Source of the DNA: Stropharia rugosoannulata
Taxonomy: Eukaryota > Basidiomycota > Agaricomycetes > Agaricales > Strophariaceae
Direction: 5' to 3'
DNA length: 64,000 nucleotides
Assembly (NCBI GenBank): GCA_028532985.1
Contig: JANCIK010000001.1
Coordinates: forward strand, 1,488,001 to 1,552,000
Of the stretch, positions 22,799-34,100 are shown piece after piece; position 1 is the stretch's first letter, and each line of letters opens with the position of its first letter. Under the pieces are notes generated by a model. That model was not told the origin of the DNA, ran no database searches, and saw only the letters and a program-made list of their open reading frames with translations. The position numbers were made by a program, and so were the translations under genes.

Positions 22799-24254
22799 TC
22801 AAACACTTCGCTCAATGGCAAAGTCTTCCAATCGGCTAAGGAGAATGTTAACCCTTCCTTCGAGACCAGTAACATTGTTTTTGACAACATCACGATTTTC
22901 ATTCATACTGGTTTCAACAGTATATATGGCCTTTTCTAGGTCGAGCAAGCCGCTACGTGTCTTCCTTTGCTCCTCTTCGAGATCCTCCAATGTGGTCTGG
23001 AAATCGGCAGCAGATGAGTGAAGTGCAGAAAGTGTACGTAAACGTGTTAGGATGTGGGGTATATGCGGGAGAAGGGGCCCTAATCGCGTAAGTAGAGGAA
23101 GTAATTGTTCTTGCAAACCGAGAGGTTGATTAGGTTGCCCATTAGGCTGTGATGGTAGCCTACGATGTGCTTGATTTTGGGCTGCTGAAGCACGGTCCAG
23201 GTCAGATAATAATAATTTAAGACGTCTCGAGATGGAGTCAATGTGGCGGGGCTGAGTTAACAGGGTGAGCTGGTTGTTGAGTCGAGAGATCAGGGGCAGG
23301 AGGGGTGAAGGAAGAGGTGACGCCTACGACAGACATCAACCCAGGAACAGGATAATATTGGGCAAGAGACATACCTCGTCCAAAGTAGAGCTCGAAGAGC
23401 CTACGAGGTTCTCGAGCTCACTGACGCGTCCATCAATTTCAACCATTAGTTGTAGTTCTGTCTTGACTGGCGCAGATGCAGCAGTACCTGCTCCTTTCAC
23501 ATTACTGTCTTCAGTGTGTTTAATTTCTGCAGGTTTATGTGTTGCGTCTCCGTCGAGGACCACTTCTACTAAACGTGCTCTGCCTTCCTTTCCGCGTTTG
23601 ATTTTGTCCAATCGCGCTCTCACATCCACGAGTCCGCGTATAAGCTCCCCTGGATCGACATTCTCCTCCTCCCGCTCCCTCTCCAATAATGGGTTCGATG
23701 GATCTGCTAGCTCCGTTTCAAGAGAGGTAAGCTCTGCCTGAAGTGCACGCAATCGTTGGGAAAGCGGAACAGAACGCGACAGGCCTTCGCCATGCTCAGA
23801 AGTTGGTGCAGGATATTCATACTGTGTTCGACTACGTGCTGTTTCAATAAGTCAGGCGTATCCAATTGCATATTAAGACTGGTTGAACGAACGTTGCTTT
23901 CTTTCTGCTTTGCGGAATCTCCGGCTGGCCTCTTCAGTACCTATTAGGTTGCTTACATTCAACTCTTCGCGTCCGACTCCATCAGGCTTGCTTCTCAGGT
24001 TTTTGGCAGCAGGCATTGAGTCGTCGTCGCTAGAATCGCCACCCTGAATTGCAAATGGTCCTCAGCCCCAAGAATGCGACGAAATCCAAAGAATTCATAC
24101 CGCTGTTTGCGATTGTGGAAAAACATCTTCAGTCTCGTACACATCAGGGGCCGTGTCCTAATAGACAAAAAGGGGGAGCGGTAAATAGAAAGGTTTGAGA
24201 AAGCTATTTAATACTTACGATGTCGGGCAAATCGGCATACTTGCTGGTACTCAT
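22799..24254 (-). CDS. JNM1: Dynactin p50 subunit (dynamitin/Jnm1)
   Basis: Dynamitin forms the shoulder of dynactin, the cofactor of cytoplasmic dynein. The N-terminus MSTSKYADLPDI, continued after an intron by DTAPDVYETEDVF, is the characteristic dynamitin peptide. The rest is helical and coiled-coil-like: MRALQAELTSLETELAD, then an ELIRGLVDVRARLDKIKRGK helix and VEIDGRVSELENLVG. The last exon (22799..about 23116) ends in more coiled coil, from LPLLTRLGPLLPHIPHILT to RLEDFAIERSV. About six introns are implied. The stop TGA is at 22799..22801. Confidence 0.83.
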
Positions 24255-24833
24255 TAGTTTGGAGATACTACCCACAGGCCAGTTAACAATGTGAGAGTTG
24301 AAAGTGCTACCTGCCAGGTTATGAATAGAAAGCACTCAATAAAAGCAATCAATCCGTCGAGCCTCCAGAGGCCGGACCGTGAATGGCGGCACTCTACTAT
24401 GGTTTTCCCACCGGGTTGCACAGGCTGCACTATAAGAGACACAGGCTCACAGACTGGTCATTAGGTAGTATTAAGTATGTATAGGCTCAGAGGCTCTAGA
24501 GTCAAGAGTCTTAAGCACTCCAGACTGCAGTAGAGACTTAGTGATACAGTGCACTCTATTGCATACGTTTATGTGGCTTTTCTGTCATTCTGAGTCAACT
24601 ATCCACCGTTTCTGCTGTAAAAAATGCCCATTTTGAATAAGTTGTATAGCAACCATGTACAAAAACTGTATGTACATGTATGATATGTTCTGTATGCAAA
24701 ATTTTAAAAATCCCGTATACATACACGTATATGTATACCGTATATATACAGTAGGTATACTTAATATTAATGACAGTGTAGCTGCATCCTGCTACACAGG
24801 AGATTGGATTTGGAATACAGTTGCTGGCGTTGG
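24255..24833. other. Intergenic region with TA-rich low-complexity stretch
   Basis: Spacer between the JNM1 start and the tRNA. From about 24650 to 24770 it is rich in GTATA/TATAC words, a decayed microsatellite-like tract. No gene is recognisable. Confidence 0.5.
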
Positions 24834-24841
24834 AAAAAAAA
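24834..24841 (-). terminator. RNA polymerase III terminator of tRNA-Ser
   Basis: Eight A on the + strand are an oligo-T run on the minus strand, beginning 3 nt past the discriminator base of the tRNA. This is the expected Pol III stop signal. Confidence 0.85.
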
Positions 24842-24844
24842 CAG

Positions 24845-24940
24845 CGTCACCTGAGCGATTCGAACACTCGCGGTCAAAGACCAACCGCTAATCTACTACA
24901 CTGTAGCAGGCGATCCCGTTAACCACTCCGGCAAAGTGAC
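24845..24940 (-). tRNA. tRNA-Ser(GCU) with a 14-nt intron
   Basis: Read on the minus strand from 24940. Acceptor stem GTCACTT pairs with AGGTGAC, followed by discriminator G. The D arm is CCG/CGG around GAGTGGTTAA, the anticodon stem ATCGC pairs with GCGGT, and the T arm GAGTG/CGCTC encloses TTCGAAT. Between the anticodon stem and T arm is a long variable arm (GGTC TTT GACC), which identifies serine. The loop is CTGCTA + A with anticodon GCT (+ strand 24905..24907), interrupted one base 3' of the anticodon by a 14-nt intron (24890..24903). The mature length is 82 nt, right for tRNA-Ser. Confidence 0.92.
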
Positions 24941-25311
24941 ATCTGTCAAAATTTAATTGGCATTAAATTTTATAAGGTCCCATATGTTTGGCAATTGCTG
25001 TTGCCGTCAGTTTAATCGAGTCGAGGATCAGACCACCCACGAGGCCCTCCCTGCTCTTGAGTGCGCCCCGTCCTTTATCATCCACCCACTATCTCCTCTT
25101 TCTATCAGTGTGTGTGTGTGTTGCGGACAGGCGGGAGACGCGTGCTTCCCGTCTCCCTGGTCCCTCATGCGCTCAAGCAATGCGTTGGCTAGGCCGCTTC
25201 CCACGCCTTGGCTGGGGCAGTGGGGTTGCGTGAATCCGAGAGTGCTCAATCTTATCTTGCTAATCCACTACCGTCCTCTTATCATGAGTGTTACCTCAAC
25301 TTTCCCACTTA
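24941..25311. other. Upstream region of the asparaginase gene
   Basis: A 371-bp spacer with a short (GT)n run near 25109..25120. Open frames here continue into the first exon from non-ATG starts but show no domain. It probably holds the promoter and 5' UTR. Confidence 0.45.
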
Positions 25312-26715
25312 ATGACATTCAACACTTCCAGTGAAAAGAGCCTGCTAGGCTCGCTCATTGACAAAGTCCCTGGAGGTTATGTCCTTGTGATTCATGGAGG
25401 CGCGGGGACCATGTCCAAGGAAGGTTCCACGCCCGAGCAGCAAGCAGCGTACAAGTCTGCTTTAACCGACGCTCTCAAATCTGTGGGTACGCTCTCGTAT
25501 AGCTTTAAGCCAGTTGTGCTAACGCCCTACAAGGGGTATGCGGTGCTCAGTTCTGGTGGTGATGCGTTAGACGCGGTTGTGTCTGCGGTAACCGTGTTGG
25601 AAGGTACTTTTCATCTCCAGTTAATGTTTCACTGGCATTAAACATTCAGCAGATTGTCCTCTGTTTAACTCGGCCAAGGGTGCGGTATTTAATGTTGATG
25701 GAAAGGTGACCCATTTTCATACTTGATTTTCTCCTAGGCAAGAGTCAAATTAACCATACGACAGAACGAATTGGATGTCTCTGTGATGCTGTCCCGGCCG
25801 CCTATATCGCATCCTGAAATATCATCGACTCGGCGTGGTCTAGGACTGACTCTCTTGACTAGGACGAAAAACCCGTCACAACTTGTTCGTGCTCTCTATC
25901 TCCAACCGGAACTGGCCCCACACGCCTTTTTATCTGGAGCGACTCCTGAAAACATTGGGCAAACACTGGGAACTGCACTGGTTGATCCTTCTTATTTCTT
26001 TACTGAGCACCGATGGAGGGAACACCGTCGTGGTCTTGGTCTCCCCGAGGAACCACTCCCTCACCCAGGAAACGCTTCTAGTTTTCCCAACCCTATGGAT
26101 CAGCTACCCACTGGAACGGTCGGAGCCGTGGCTCTCGACATGTACGGATGCATTGTGGCTCTGACCTCGACCGGTGGGAAAACTAACAAACTTGTTGGTC
26201 GAGTAGGAGATACACCTGTCATGGGAAGTGGATTTTGGGCGGAAGAATGGAAAGAAACCAGATGGCTTAGACGGATATTGCACACAATCATCATGAAGAA
26301 GTCTGCGAGGCGTGCTGTCGGTATCTCTGGTACTGGTGACGGCGATGTGAGTACAATTGTAATCTACTATGTAGTGGTTTTGATGAAAATATTCTATTAA
26401 CATAATTTTCTTTTTAGTATTTTGTCCGACACTCAGCAGCGTCGACAATCGCTAATCGGGTTAAATATGGCTCCGATTCTCTTGCCAAAGCAACGCAAGG
26501 TGTTGTTGATGACTTATTCAAAGATGGTGGTCTGGGCGGTGTCATAGCACTGGATAATGAAGGAAATGGTGCGTTGAAGCATTTCTTTCCGCTGTGCAAT
26601 GACTTATTACTTTGTAGTATCAATGCCTTTGAATTGCCCCGGAATGTATCGTGGAGTCATTCGAGCAGATGGTGTGCCCAAGACTGCCATATTTGCGGAT
26701 GAAGAACTTTCTTAA
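25312..26715 (+). CDS. Isoaspartyl peptidase/L-asparaginase (Ntn hydrolase, family T2)
   Basis: These enzymes are made as a precursor that cleaves itself before a Thr, which becomes the nucleophile. They hydrolyse isoaspartyl dipeptides and asparagine. The start ATG (25312) gives MTFNTSS..., then YVLVIHGGAGTMS. Exons then yield GGDALDAVVSAVTVLED, CPLFNSAKGAVFNVDGK and NELDVSVMLSRPP. The autocleavage/nucleophile region is LPTGTVGAVALD, followed by STGGKTNKLVGRVGDTPVMG and the substrate loop ISGTGDGDYFVRHSAA. A large insert between the small-domain motif and the nucleophile (SGATPENIG to NPMDQ) fits the fungal group. The last junction joins EGN to VSMPLNCPGMYRG. The stop is at 26713..26715. Five introns restore the frame, and all key motifs are present. 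Confidence 0.9.
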
Positions 26716-27305
26716 TGTCGAAGATCACACTACATACAGTGGTGATCTTTACAACAAGATGAAGCTTTTCTATCACACGATCTATCTAGAAGTAGAATGA
26801 ATACCGAGCAATGTGACACCGTAAAATATGCAAGAAATGATAAACCGATAGTGTCAGCATACGGTAGCAGGATGCAGCTGCTTCAAAGCCCATTTCCAGA
26901 ACTCAGTTTGATTCAATTGGGTGTGCTATAAGGGTAATTCTCTTTCGCTATTATTATAGGCGGTGTCTCGCTTAAAATATCTGTGTATGTTGAAGGATAT
27001 TATGAAGACGTGAGTATTTTTGGCTATATTTTAGCAACGCTTTGTTCTAAAAGAAGTTGTTCAGGTTTACCATGAGCAAGCGTATGACTCAAAGACAACT
27101 CAATATTGAGCAGAGCTCTGAGCATCAATTCTCGTTAAAGCTGAAAACAAAGCTACACTCACAGCAGGACATCGCTTAAATAGTAAGAGACATACAGTAC
27201 CAATGAGTTCATCCACATACATCCACCTTTCTGCATTGCTTCGACCAAGGTCAGGACTATCTGATACCGAAGTTTAAGACAGTCACTTTGAAATCTTGTG
27301 CTGCC
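26716..27305. other. Intergenic region upstream of the pheromone receptor
   Basis: This 590-bp gap was searched by eye on both strands for a lipopeptide pheromone precursor (short ORF ending in a CaaX box), because such genes often sit beside Ste3 receptors. I found none. A 44-codon ORF at 26797..26931 ends in LGVL and has no terminal Cys. Confidence 0.45.
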
Positions 27306-28927
27306 ATGAGTATTGCAAACTGCATATTCTCAGTGTTCTCGTTCATTACTCTTATCCTTGTTCTCGTTCCTCTGCCATGGCACATGCAAGGTGAGCACAC
27401 CGCTATGTTGCGAGCTCTAAAAATTCACTTGTCATTTAGCTTGGAATATAGGAACTTGCTTATACATACTCTGGACGGCCTTAGGACTATTCTGTTACTT
27501 TATAAACTCGATTGTCTGGCGCAATAGTGCTATAAATTATGCACCAGTCTGGTGTGATATATGTAAGCTTACAATTCTTCTTTACCAACTACTTGGGAGT
27601 CTAATTGGTCTGTGTCGATAGCGTCAAGGATAATAATCGGGTTGTCCGTAGCCATTCCAGCTGCTGTTTTATGCATAAACCATCGATTGTACTGTATTCT
27701 TTCAGCTCGTGTAAAAATGACGGAACAAGAGGTACTTTTTACTTAAACCTGAATGCTAACTGTACTCCTTATTACCATACTCTAGAACCGCCGTGCAGTC
27801 ATGGTTGATCTATCTATTGGACTTGGTTTGCCTTTCATCACAATGGCTTTACGTAAGACAAACAACCCTTCAACTTATAAATGCACTGTTTAAATTACTG
27901 TTTTTGCTTGGGCCTAGAATATATCGTTCAAGGACATAGATTCAATATTTTCGAAGAAGTTGGGTGCTACCCATTCACCTATAATACGCCTCCGGCGTAT
28001 GTACTCGTGTTCATGCTCCCTCTTCTTATTGGCATAACGTCAGGTGTATACTCAGGCAAGTTCTACTGTTAACTTTTCCAACTACTGCACTCTGATGGGG
28101 TATGCAGTTCTGAGTATCATTGCTTTCCGCAGAAGACACGTTCAGTTGAAAGAAGTTCTATCAACGGGTTCAAGCCTGAGCTCGCATAGGTTTATCCGCT
28201 TGATGGCTCTCGCCGCAACCAACGTCGTGACTTGTGTACCTTTAGCAATTGCCGTCATTATTCTAAATGCAACGAGGGGTAAAGTAAGTCCCTGGATATC
28301 ATGGTCAAATACTCACTTAGGTAAGCACATCTAGTCTTCCATAACCTTCAACTATATCTCCAACATTGCTCCAACATCGTTTTAGGGTTTTCACGAGTTG
28401 ATCAATTTCCCTCCTTGCTATGGCGTTCGAATCCAAATACAAATCTTGGTGTCGAAATGTCTCGTTGGCTGGTAGTGCTTTGCGGACTCAGCTTTTTTGC
28501 ATTTTTTGGGTTCACGGATGAAGCCCTAAGGCACTATCGGCAAGCGTTCGCAATGATGGCCAAACGAGTTGGATTCCCGAATACTCAAACTGCTGTTGGT
28601 AGCTCAGAGCAAAACCATTCGATGTTACAGTGAGTGGTGCATTGATCTGCTATCAACTCCTTATTTATGTGACGCTCTTTCATCCTCCTTAGGTTTCGAA
28701 AAAGTTCTGTCAAAGCTTCCTCTTCTTTTGCCATTTCGTCTGCGGGAGATTCAAATCATAATAAGCCGATCGTCACAATCAATCAACAAATAATGGAAGA
28801 CCTCGATTCAATGAGTTCACTTCCTGATGTAACTGGTACTGACAAACAAGGCGCATGTGAAATTATTTCACTTCCTCCGACCTCCATACCATTTATCGAC
28901 TTTCAGCAAATTACAATTGTTGGATGA
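27306..28927 (+). CDS. STE3: Ste3-type fungal pheromone receptor (seven-transmembrane GPCR)
   Basis: Ste3-like receptors sense prenylated mating pheromones or act as related non-mating receptors. The ATG at 27306 opens the first helix (CIFSVFSFITLILVLVPLPW). Spliced exons then give AWNIGTCLYILWTALGLF, INSIVWRNSAINYAPVWCDI (the family W...APVWCD motif), IIIGLSVAIPAAVLCINHRL, NRRAVMVDLSIGLGLPF, ALQYIVQGHRFNIFEEVGC and WLVVLCGLSFFAFFGFTDEA. The third intracellular loop has LSIIAFRRRHVQLKEVL. The intron at 28056..28107 uses GC-AG (CAG|GCAAGT). About eight introns are required. The cytoplasmic tail after SEQNHSMLQ is uncertain: reading on without further splicing stops at 28925..28927, but another coding-looking frame continues past it. 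Confidence 0.88.
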
Positions 28928-29268
28928 TGATGGTAATATGTCACGATACCACGAGAGGGTGTTCGACATGTCGTACTACCCAACGTCAAAGGAGACAATC
29001 CGCAGTGCACAGATTAACTCATATATCTTTCACCATCAAGGTAGATTCTTAAGGATACTTTTTCTGCTCTTGACTGCATCCCTCTATTGTTTATTGATCT
29101 TATACCTCTTAGTGTGTAAACGTATTAGAAGTATACTTTCATACTGAATCTGGAACGAGAGCACGATATTACACATGATAATTACATTGTGGCGAAGGAA
29201 CGACATGAAGAGGGTCATAAATAACATGTCAAAGTACAAGGTGTACAGATAGATACGAAACCTTCGAA
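28928..29268. other. Convergent gap between receptor and peroxin genes
   Basis: This 341-bp region has an open frame with a hydrophobic C-terminal stretch (to 29147). It could be an alternative receptor tail but lacks a frame-consistent splice link. Otherwise probably 3' UTRs. Confidence 0.35.
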
Positions 29269-30797
29269 TTAGGAAGCAGCTTGAGAGCTTTTTTGAAGAG
29301 CGTTTCTTAGCCTCTGCCGCAACGGGCTATCAGGAGGGTTAAGAGAAGACGAGTCCGACGACTGCGATTGTGCATCAATCTCTACGACCTGCGCCTCTGA
29401 ATTATCTGTCTCCCTGTGAATACCTAATTCCCCACTAGACACGTACTCAACCTCTTCGAAAACGACAGCGATTCGCGTCCATCTCCGATAGCGAGTATAC
29501 TAGAGGACAAAACCGGGGACGTTAATACATGTAGCACGCCTGAGCTTAAGGTAAACAACTCACTTTACCCAAACCTCCACGATTACTTTGGCCCTCCCAC
29601 TTATTGTCCCCGTATACCCAACCGTCAGTGTCCGTGAGAGGTTCGTCGTCCGGGTCCTCTTTAGATGTGTCGGTTGTATGCTCGATGTCGGAACTTCCGT
29701 GAGCATTTTTGCTCGAGTCAGAAGTCGTCGCATTTGTCCCGCTTGAATCACGTATTCTTCCAGCAGCTTTTAGCAGCCGACTAGCATTAGGGCTATCATC
29801 TTTTAAGCTAGGCAATGGTCGTTCAACCCGACTGAGGTTGCCTGGATCCTTGCGGACAATGACCCTCCACTCCGGTTCTTCCCATCGCCATGTCGCTGTC
29901 CGCTTTATCCGACCGCCCTTTTCGTCAGGTAGATAGACAGTCGTGTTTGCTGGGAGCACAAATGCGTTCGGAGGGGACAAGGGTTGTTGCGTCGCGGAAC
30001 ACCATGAAGGTCTTTCCCCTGGAAGAAGTGCAGCGGTCCAATCCAATGCCATCCACCACCGTTGATTTTCATATATGGTGAAGAGGAACCTCATAGATTG
30101 GACAGAGTTCGTAGACTCGGCCAGTGGGTGTGAGGGGAGAACGGGAGGAGGAAGAGGTTGTCCGGTAAGAGTGGCCCACAATCTATATGCTGACCAGCGG
30201 AGCCATGCACTCCGCCAGAGAGTTGAGCACAAGACTTTAGCCCATGGTGCGCGACATGAAAGGACGACTGTCCCAATAATTCCACAAATAACAGGTGAAG
30301 GTAGAAAGTAAGATAATGCAAGATATGGCACGTAAACGAAGACTGTGACGCGCAACAGTGTCTGGGGAGCAACAGAGAGGGGTGGAAATGATGGAAACAG
30401 AGTTTGGATAGTGGTCACATCTGTTATGACGGTTTGGAGGGCTTGTTCTGTTGTAAGTGTCTGTAAAGCGTCTTCTTTCCGTCTTCTTTGGATGAACATT
30501 ACCAAAGCAAGTATAACGAAAGGGAGACACGTTCTACGCGGGGTGTTAAGTATAAGTAAGTTTAACTGGTAGATGAGTATTGACTCACCGCAGAACCCTG
30601 TCCAACAACAGACATACTGCCCACCATGACGCGAGAGCTAACCAACCATAGTACCACGATATCGACCAACTTGAGATTTGGAATACGGATTTACAAATTG
30701 ATATACACGGAGAAAGTTGTACAAGAGCTAAGGTTAAAGCTGGTGGAACATTGGCTAGGAAATCAGACAGAACAATATGATTGTCAGTGTCCGGCAT
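29269..30797 (-). CDS. Pex24/Pex28-32 family peroxin with dysferlin domain
   Basis: These ER/peroxisome membrane proteins control peroxisome number and size. Start ATG 30795..30797: MPDTDNHIVLSDFLANVPPA, matching the family opening (DFL.NVPPAL). Two hydrophobic regions follow; the second spans an intron joining LLLDRVLR to TCLPFVILALVMF. A second membrane pair lies near VTVFVYVPYLALSYFLPS. The dysferlin N part is FLFTIYENQRWWMALDWTA and LLPGERPSW. The C part DGWVYGDNKWEGQSNRGGLG continues after an intron as KYTRYRRWTRIAVV. The tail is acidic and Ser-rich; stop at 29269..29271. It cannot be assigned to one yeast paralogue. Confidence 0.85.
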
Positions 30798-31153
30798 TGC
30801 TTGAGAGCCCACGGTGGAAGAAATGCACAGTGGTGTTCAATCACAAGCCGGAGAGACACCCAGATACCAACTGTCAGACTCTATTTACGGTCAGGTGCTG
30901 GCGTTTGCTGGCTAAAACACCCGGCCCCCGCCCGGCCAGATCACTGCTTCATCCACGATGACGACTCTCGCAGGATATAGGAACGTCGTTTAAACGATTT
31001 ATTACTTAAGGCATTCGTAGAAACATGACGAGTACGTAAAACGAACATAAATGCGTGCACACAAAGTGGTATAGTCAAGTCGAGTATAAATGCTACATCA
31101 GAGAGGGGTATGGTATGAGAAAGTCATAGGTCCATTATCCTTGCATTTTGTCA
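30798..31153. other. Intergenic region, no gene seen
   Basis: 356 bp between the peroxin start and the end of the Tag1-like gene (both minus strand). Short open frames only; probably the peroxin promoter and the upstream gene's 3' UTR. Confidence 0.45.
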
Positions 31154-34100
31154 TCAACGGGCCGTCTGGTGGACTGCACTACTCGGAGTGTTGACAGTCT
31201 GCACAGCCATGATCAGAAAATGTAAAAAGGTAGATATTGTATTTTATAAAGGTACCTTCGTTGACTTAGGGTCATTTCCTGGGGAGACAGCAGGTGCTGT
31301 CGAAGCTGCGGGCGCTGGCGCAGATGGTGAAGGGACTGGCACCGGAAGAGCGGCTTTGGAAGATGGAGGAGATAATCCAATTGTCGAATTAGGTGTTTCA
31401 GACGTTGCAACTTGAGCCGCAGTCGAATCGACAATGGGAGCTGCTGACGAGGATCCAGACGCCGACGAAGTGGTTGACGAGGATGAAGAGTTTGCAACAG
31501 CTGGTTTAGCTTTTTCATCAGAAAAAGAGTCGAGCAGAAGGGCATATTGTGTAGGTACACTGGTTTGCTGAAGTTGTAGGAAAGGAACTTCGTAGCCGCC
31601 TTGTCCTACTCGAACAGTGACACCTGCTTGTACATCCAGAACACCGAGGGGGACGATTCCAAGCGCAGCAATAGCGCCTTGGGTTAACAACACATTTCCA
31701 AACACTCCTGAATTGACGGATTGCCCGGGAGGAACAACGAAGCTGTCAAAGCCTTGACTAAACTGAGCAAATGTCTGACCCATTACACCTGCATCTGACT
31801 GGACGAATTCAATAACCAAGTCAACATCCAGAGGATTGAAGACCTGGTAAAATTCTATTAGTTTGCCACAAAGCACAGAGAAGATATAGACCAACATTGA
31901 AGTCAACAGATACGAGATTTGTCACAAGGGAGTCAAGCGTAATGGACACATGGATGACAGTGATTATATTGGGTTGATTAAGGCCTAATTGCGCCTTAGC
32001 TTTCATGCATATAATTGCGCAGAAAGTGATTCATATCGACTCACCACCCAGAGATGTCGAGAGCTTCAATCCCGACAGAGCCCCTTGTAGAGACGCAAAC
32101 GGAGTGCTGTCTGCATCCCCAGCAATTGAAAGGTCGATGGAATTACCAGTTTGAATGAATTCCGATAAAAAAGACTGATTTATAATGAGAGAATGACGAG
32201 GACAGGCAAGAAAGTGAACTAACTTGAGCAACAGTATCGTTGGCATCCGCTGGCTCATAATGGAACTCAGTAGGAATCACATTCTCGCCAGGTTGTAGAT
32301 CGAATTCCTAATAATATTAGTAAGTCGATGTCGACTGCGACATAATGAATAAACTTACGTTGATGGCTGCACGGCCGATCATTACACCATTGAAGATGAC
32401 TGGGAGAGCGACATTGATCGTGTCTAAAGAGACGTTTGAAGGGTTTTGCAGGATGGTGGTAAGCGGAGAAACAATGAATTGGCTGCCTCCAACTCCTCCG
32501 CTACCCGTAACAGATACATTGCTTAATGCAGCAGTACCCCCAAATGCATTGATTCCTGGAAGACAAATCAGCACGAACAGTTTCGCTTTGACAATTGTCA
32601 ATACCTGAAAGACTTGATTGTACGTCTATAGGAATAGCGGCGATTGGGACGTCACCAATGCTTGTCCTAGCGATAACATCTGCAGTACCCGACAAGTCTA
32701 TCTCAACTTGCGATGTAAGAGTAACAGCGGCGAAAAGCTGTGTAAAGGCTGCTTGATCAATAGCTTGCAGGGGAATGTCCGTGAATACGATATTCAAATC
32801 CGCTAAGTTTCCTGTAGAGACTCCGCCCACGGAGGGAGTTGAAGGAATAACGAGCTTAGCAAGCAGTTAATTATTGGTTCATATGCATCCCGACCAGGAC
32901 CACTTACTTTAGCAATTTGTACACCACTCTTTCCGAGGACAATGGTCTGCCCAGCTTGGATAACTTGCAAAGAGAAGCCAAATGGATTTGCATACTTCGC
33001 GACAGTATTGTGCGATGAGGTGGGAGGGGCAAAAGTCTGCTCATCCGTTTTCAGAGTCACCTCTAAATCATTCAAATCTATTTCTTTGATAACCTGATGG
33101 ATAGTTCATGAATTTGACTTTCGCTCACATAGCACAACTCAAAATTTACCTGAAGCTTTTGACCAGGTAGAACGACATCAAGAGTAAGAGATTGGAAGGC
33201 AGTCGTAAGCCAGTTTATGGTGCCACTGGTGCCGGGAGGTTGTACCGATTGTCCCGTGGTCTGCAGTGTAGCGTTTTCACCGTTTAAGAATTGCGAAAAC
33301 AGAGTTCCAATTTTATCCAAGTCAGCGCCACTCTGAGGGACAATGCGGCCACTAAGGTTAGCCGGCGTCTCAGAATTAGGAGCAAGCGATAGTCCAGTCG
33401 CAGAAAGAGCTGCAAGCAAATTTTAGCATGTACTCGCATATTTCTTGGTACACTTACGACCAACAGGAGTTCCTTCAAAGAAGGATTGGAAGGTAACGGT
33501 TCCTAAATTTATGCCAACCTCTATCGAAGAAATCAGCGGTTATGACAATGCACCACCTACTAGAAAAAACATACGAGCAGAGGATGGAATCAATGCTCCT
33601 GTTTCGATATGAATGCCTCCAACAGGGTCATCGGAAGGCAGTTGGAAATTATTGATAGTAACTCCTGGAAGTCCATTGAATGCCCTGAGAGTGATCACCT
33701 TGGAGAGTGAAATATTATCGAAAATTGTGCCGAGAGCCGTGACCCTGAGTTTAGGTGTCGAGATTGTCCACTCGAAGCTTGGGTTATGGAGTAAGAATGT
33801 AGCAAAATCTGTGAAGCTGCGAATTTGATTGAGAGGGTATATCTGAACCAGAAGGCGATACATACTCTTTTTGGCTACTGATCAGCAGACTTGCTGTTGC
33901 TTCATAATCTGGGACCCCTGCATTGGCTGCAGCACAGACTATATGCAGTGGTGAGTAAGTAATGATGTAGCGAATGTGTTTCGCCTACTTGGAGGTAAGG
34001 TAATTGTCGCTATATCTTTGCCCTGCCAGTTGACACTGATAACAGGCTAAGGTCAATCGTCTTGGTCGTAATTAGATGCTCTTACTTGACTGGTTCCATA

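Noticed and set aside
26797..26931. A 44-codon ORF beside the pheromone receptor, considered as a pheromone precursor.
   Set aside because: It ends LGVL with no Cys four residues from the stop, so it lacks the CaaX box required of these precursors.
28928..29147. A frame with a hydrophobic C-terminus as an eighth receptor helix.
   Set aside because: No donor/acceptor pair links it to the receptor in phase, and Ste3 proteins have seven helices. It may still be an alternative tail, so the receptor 3' end is marked uncertain.
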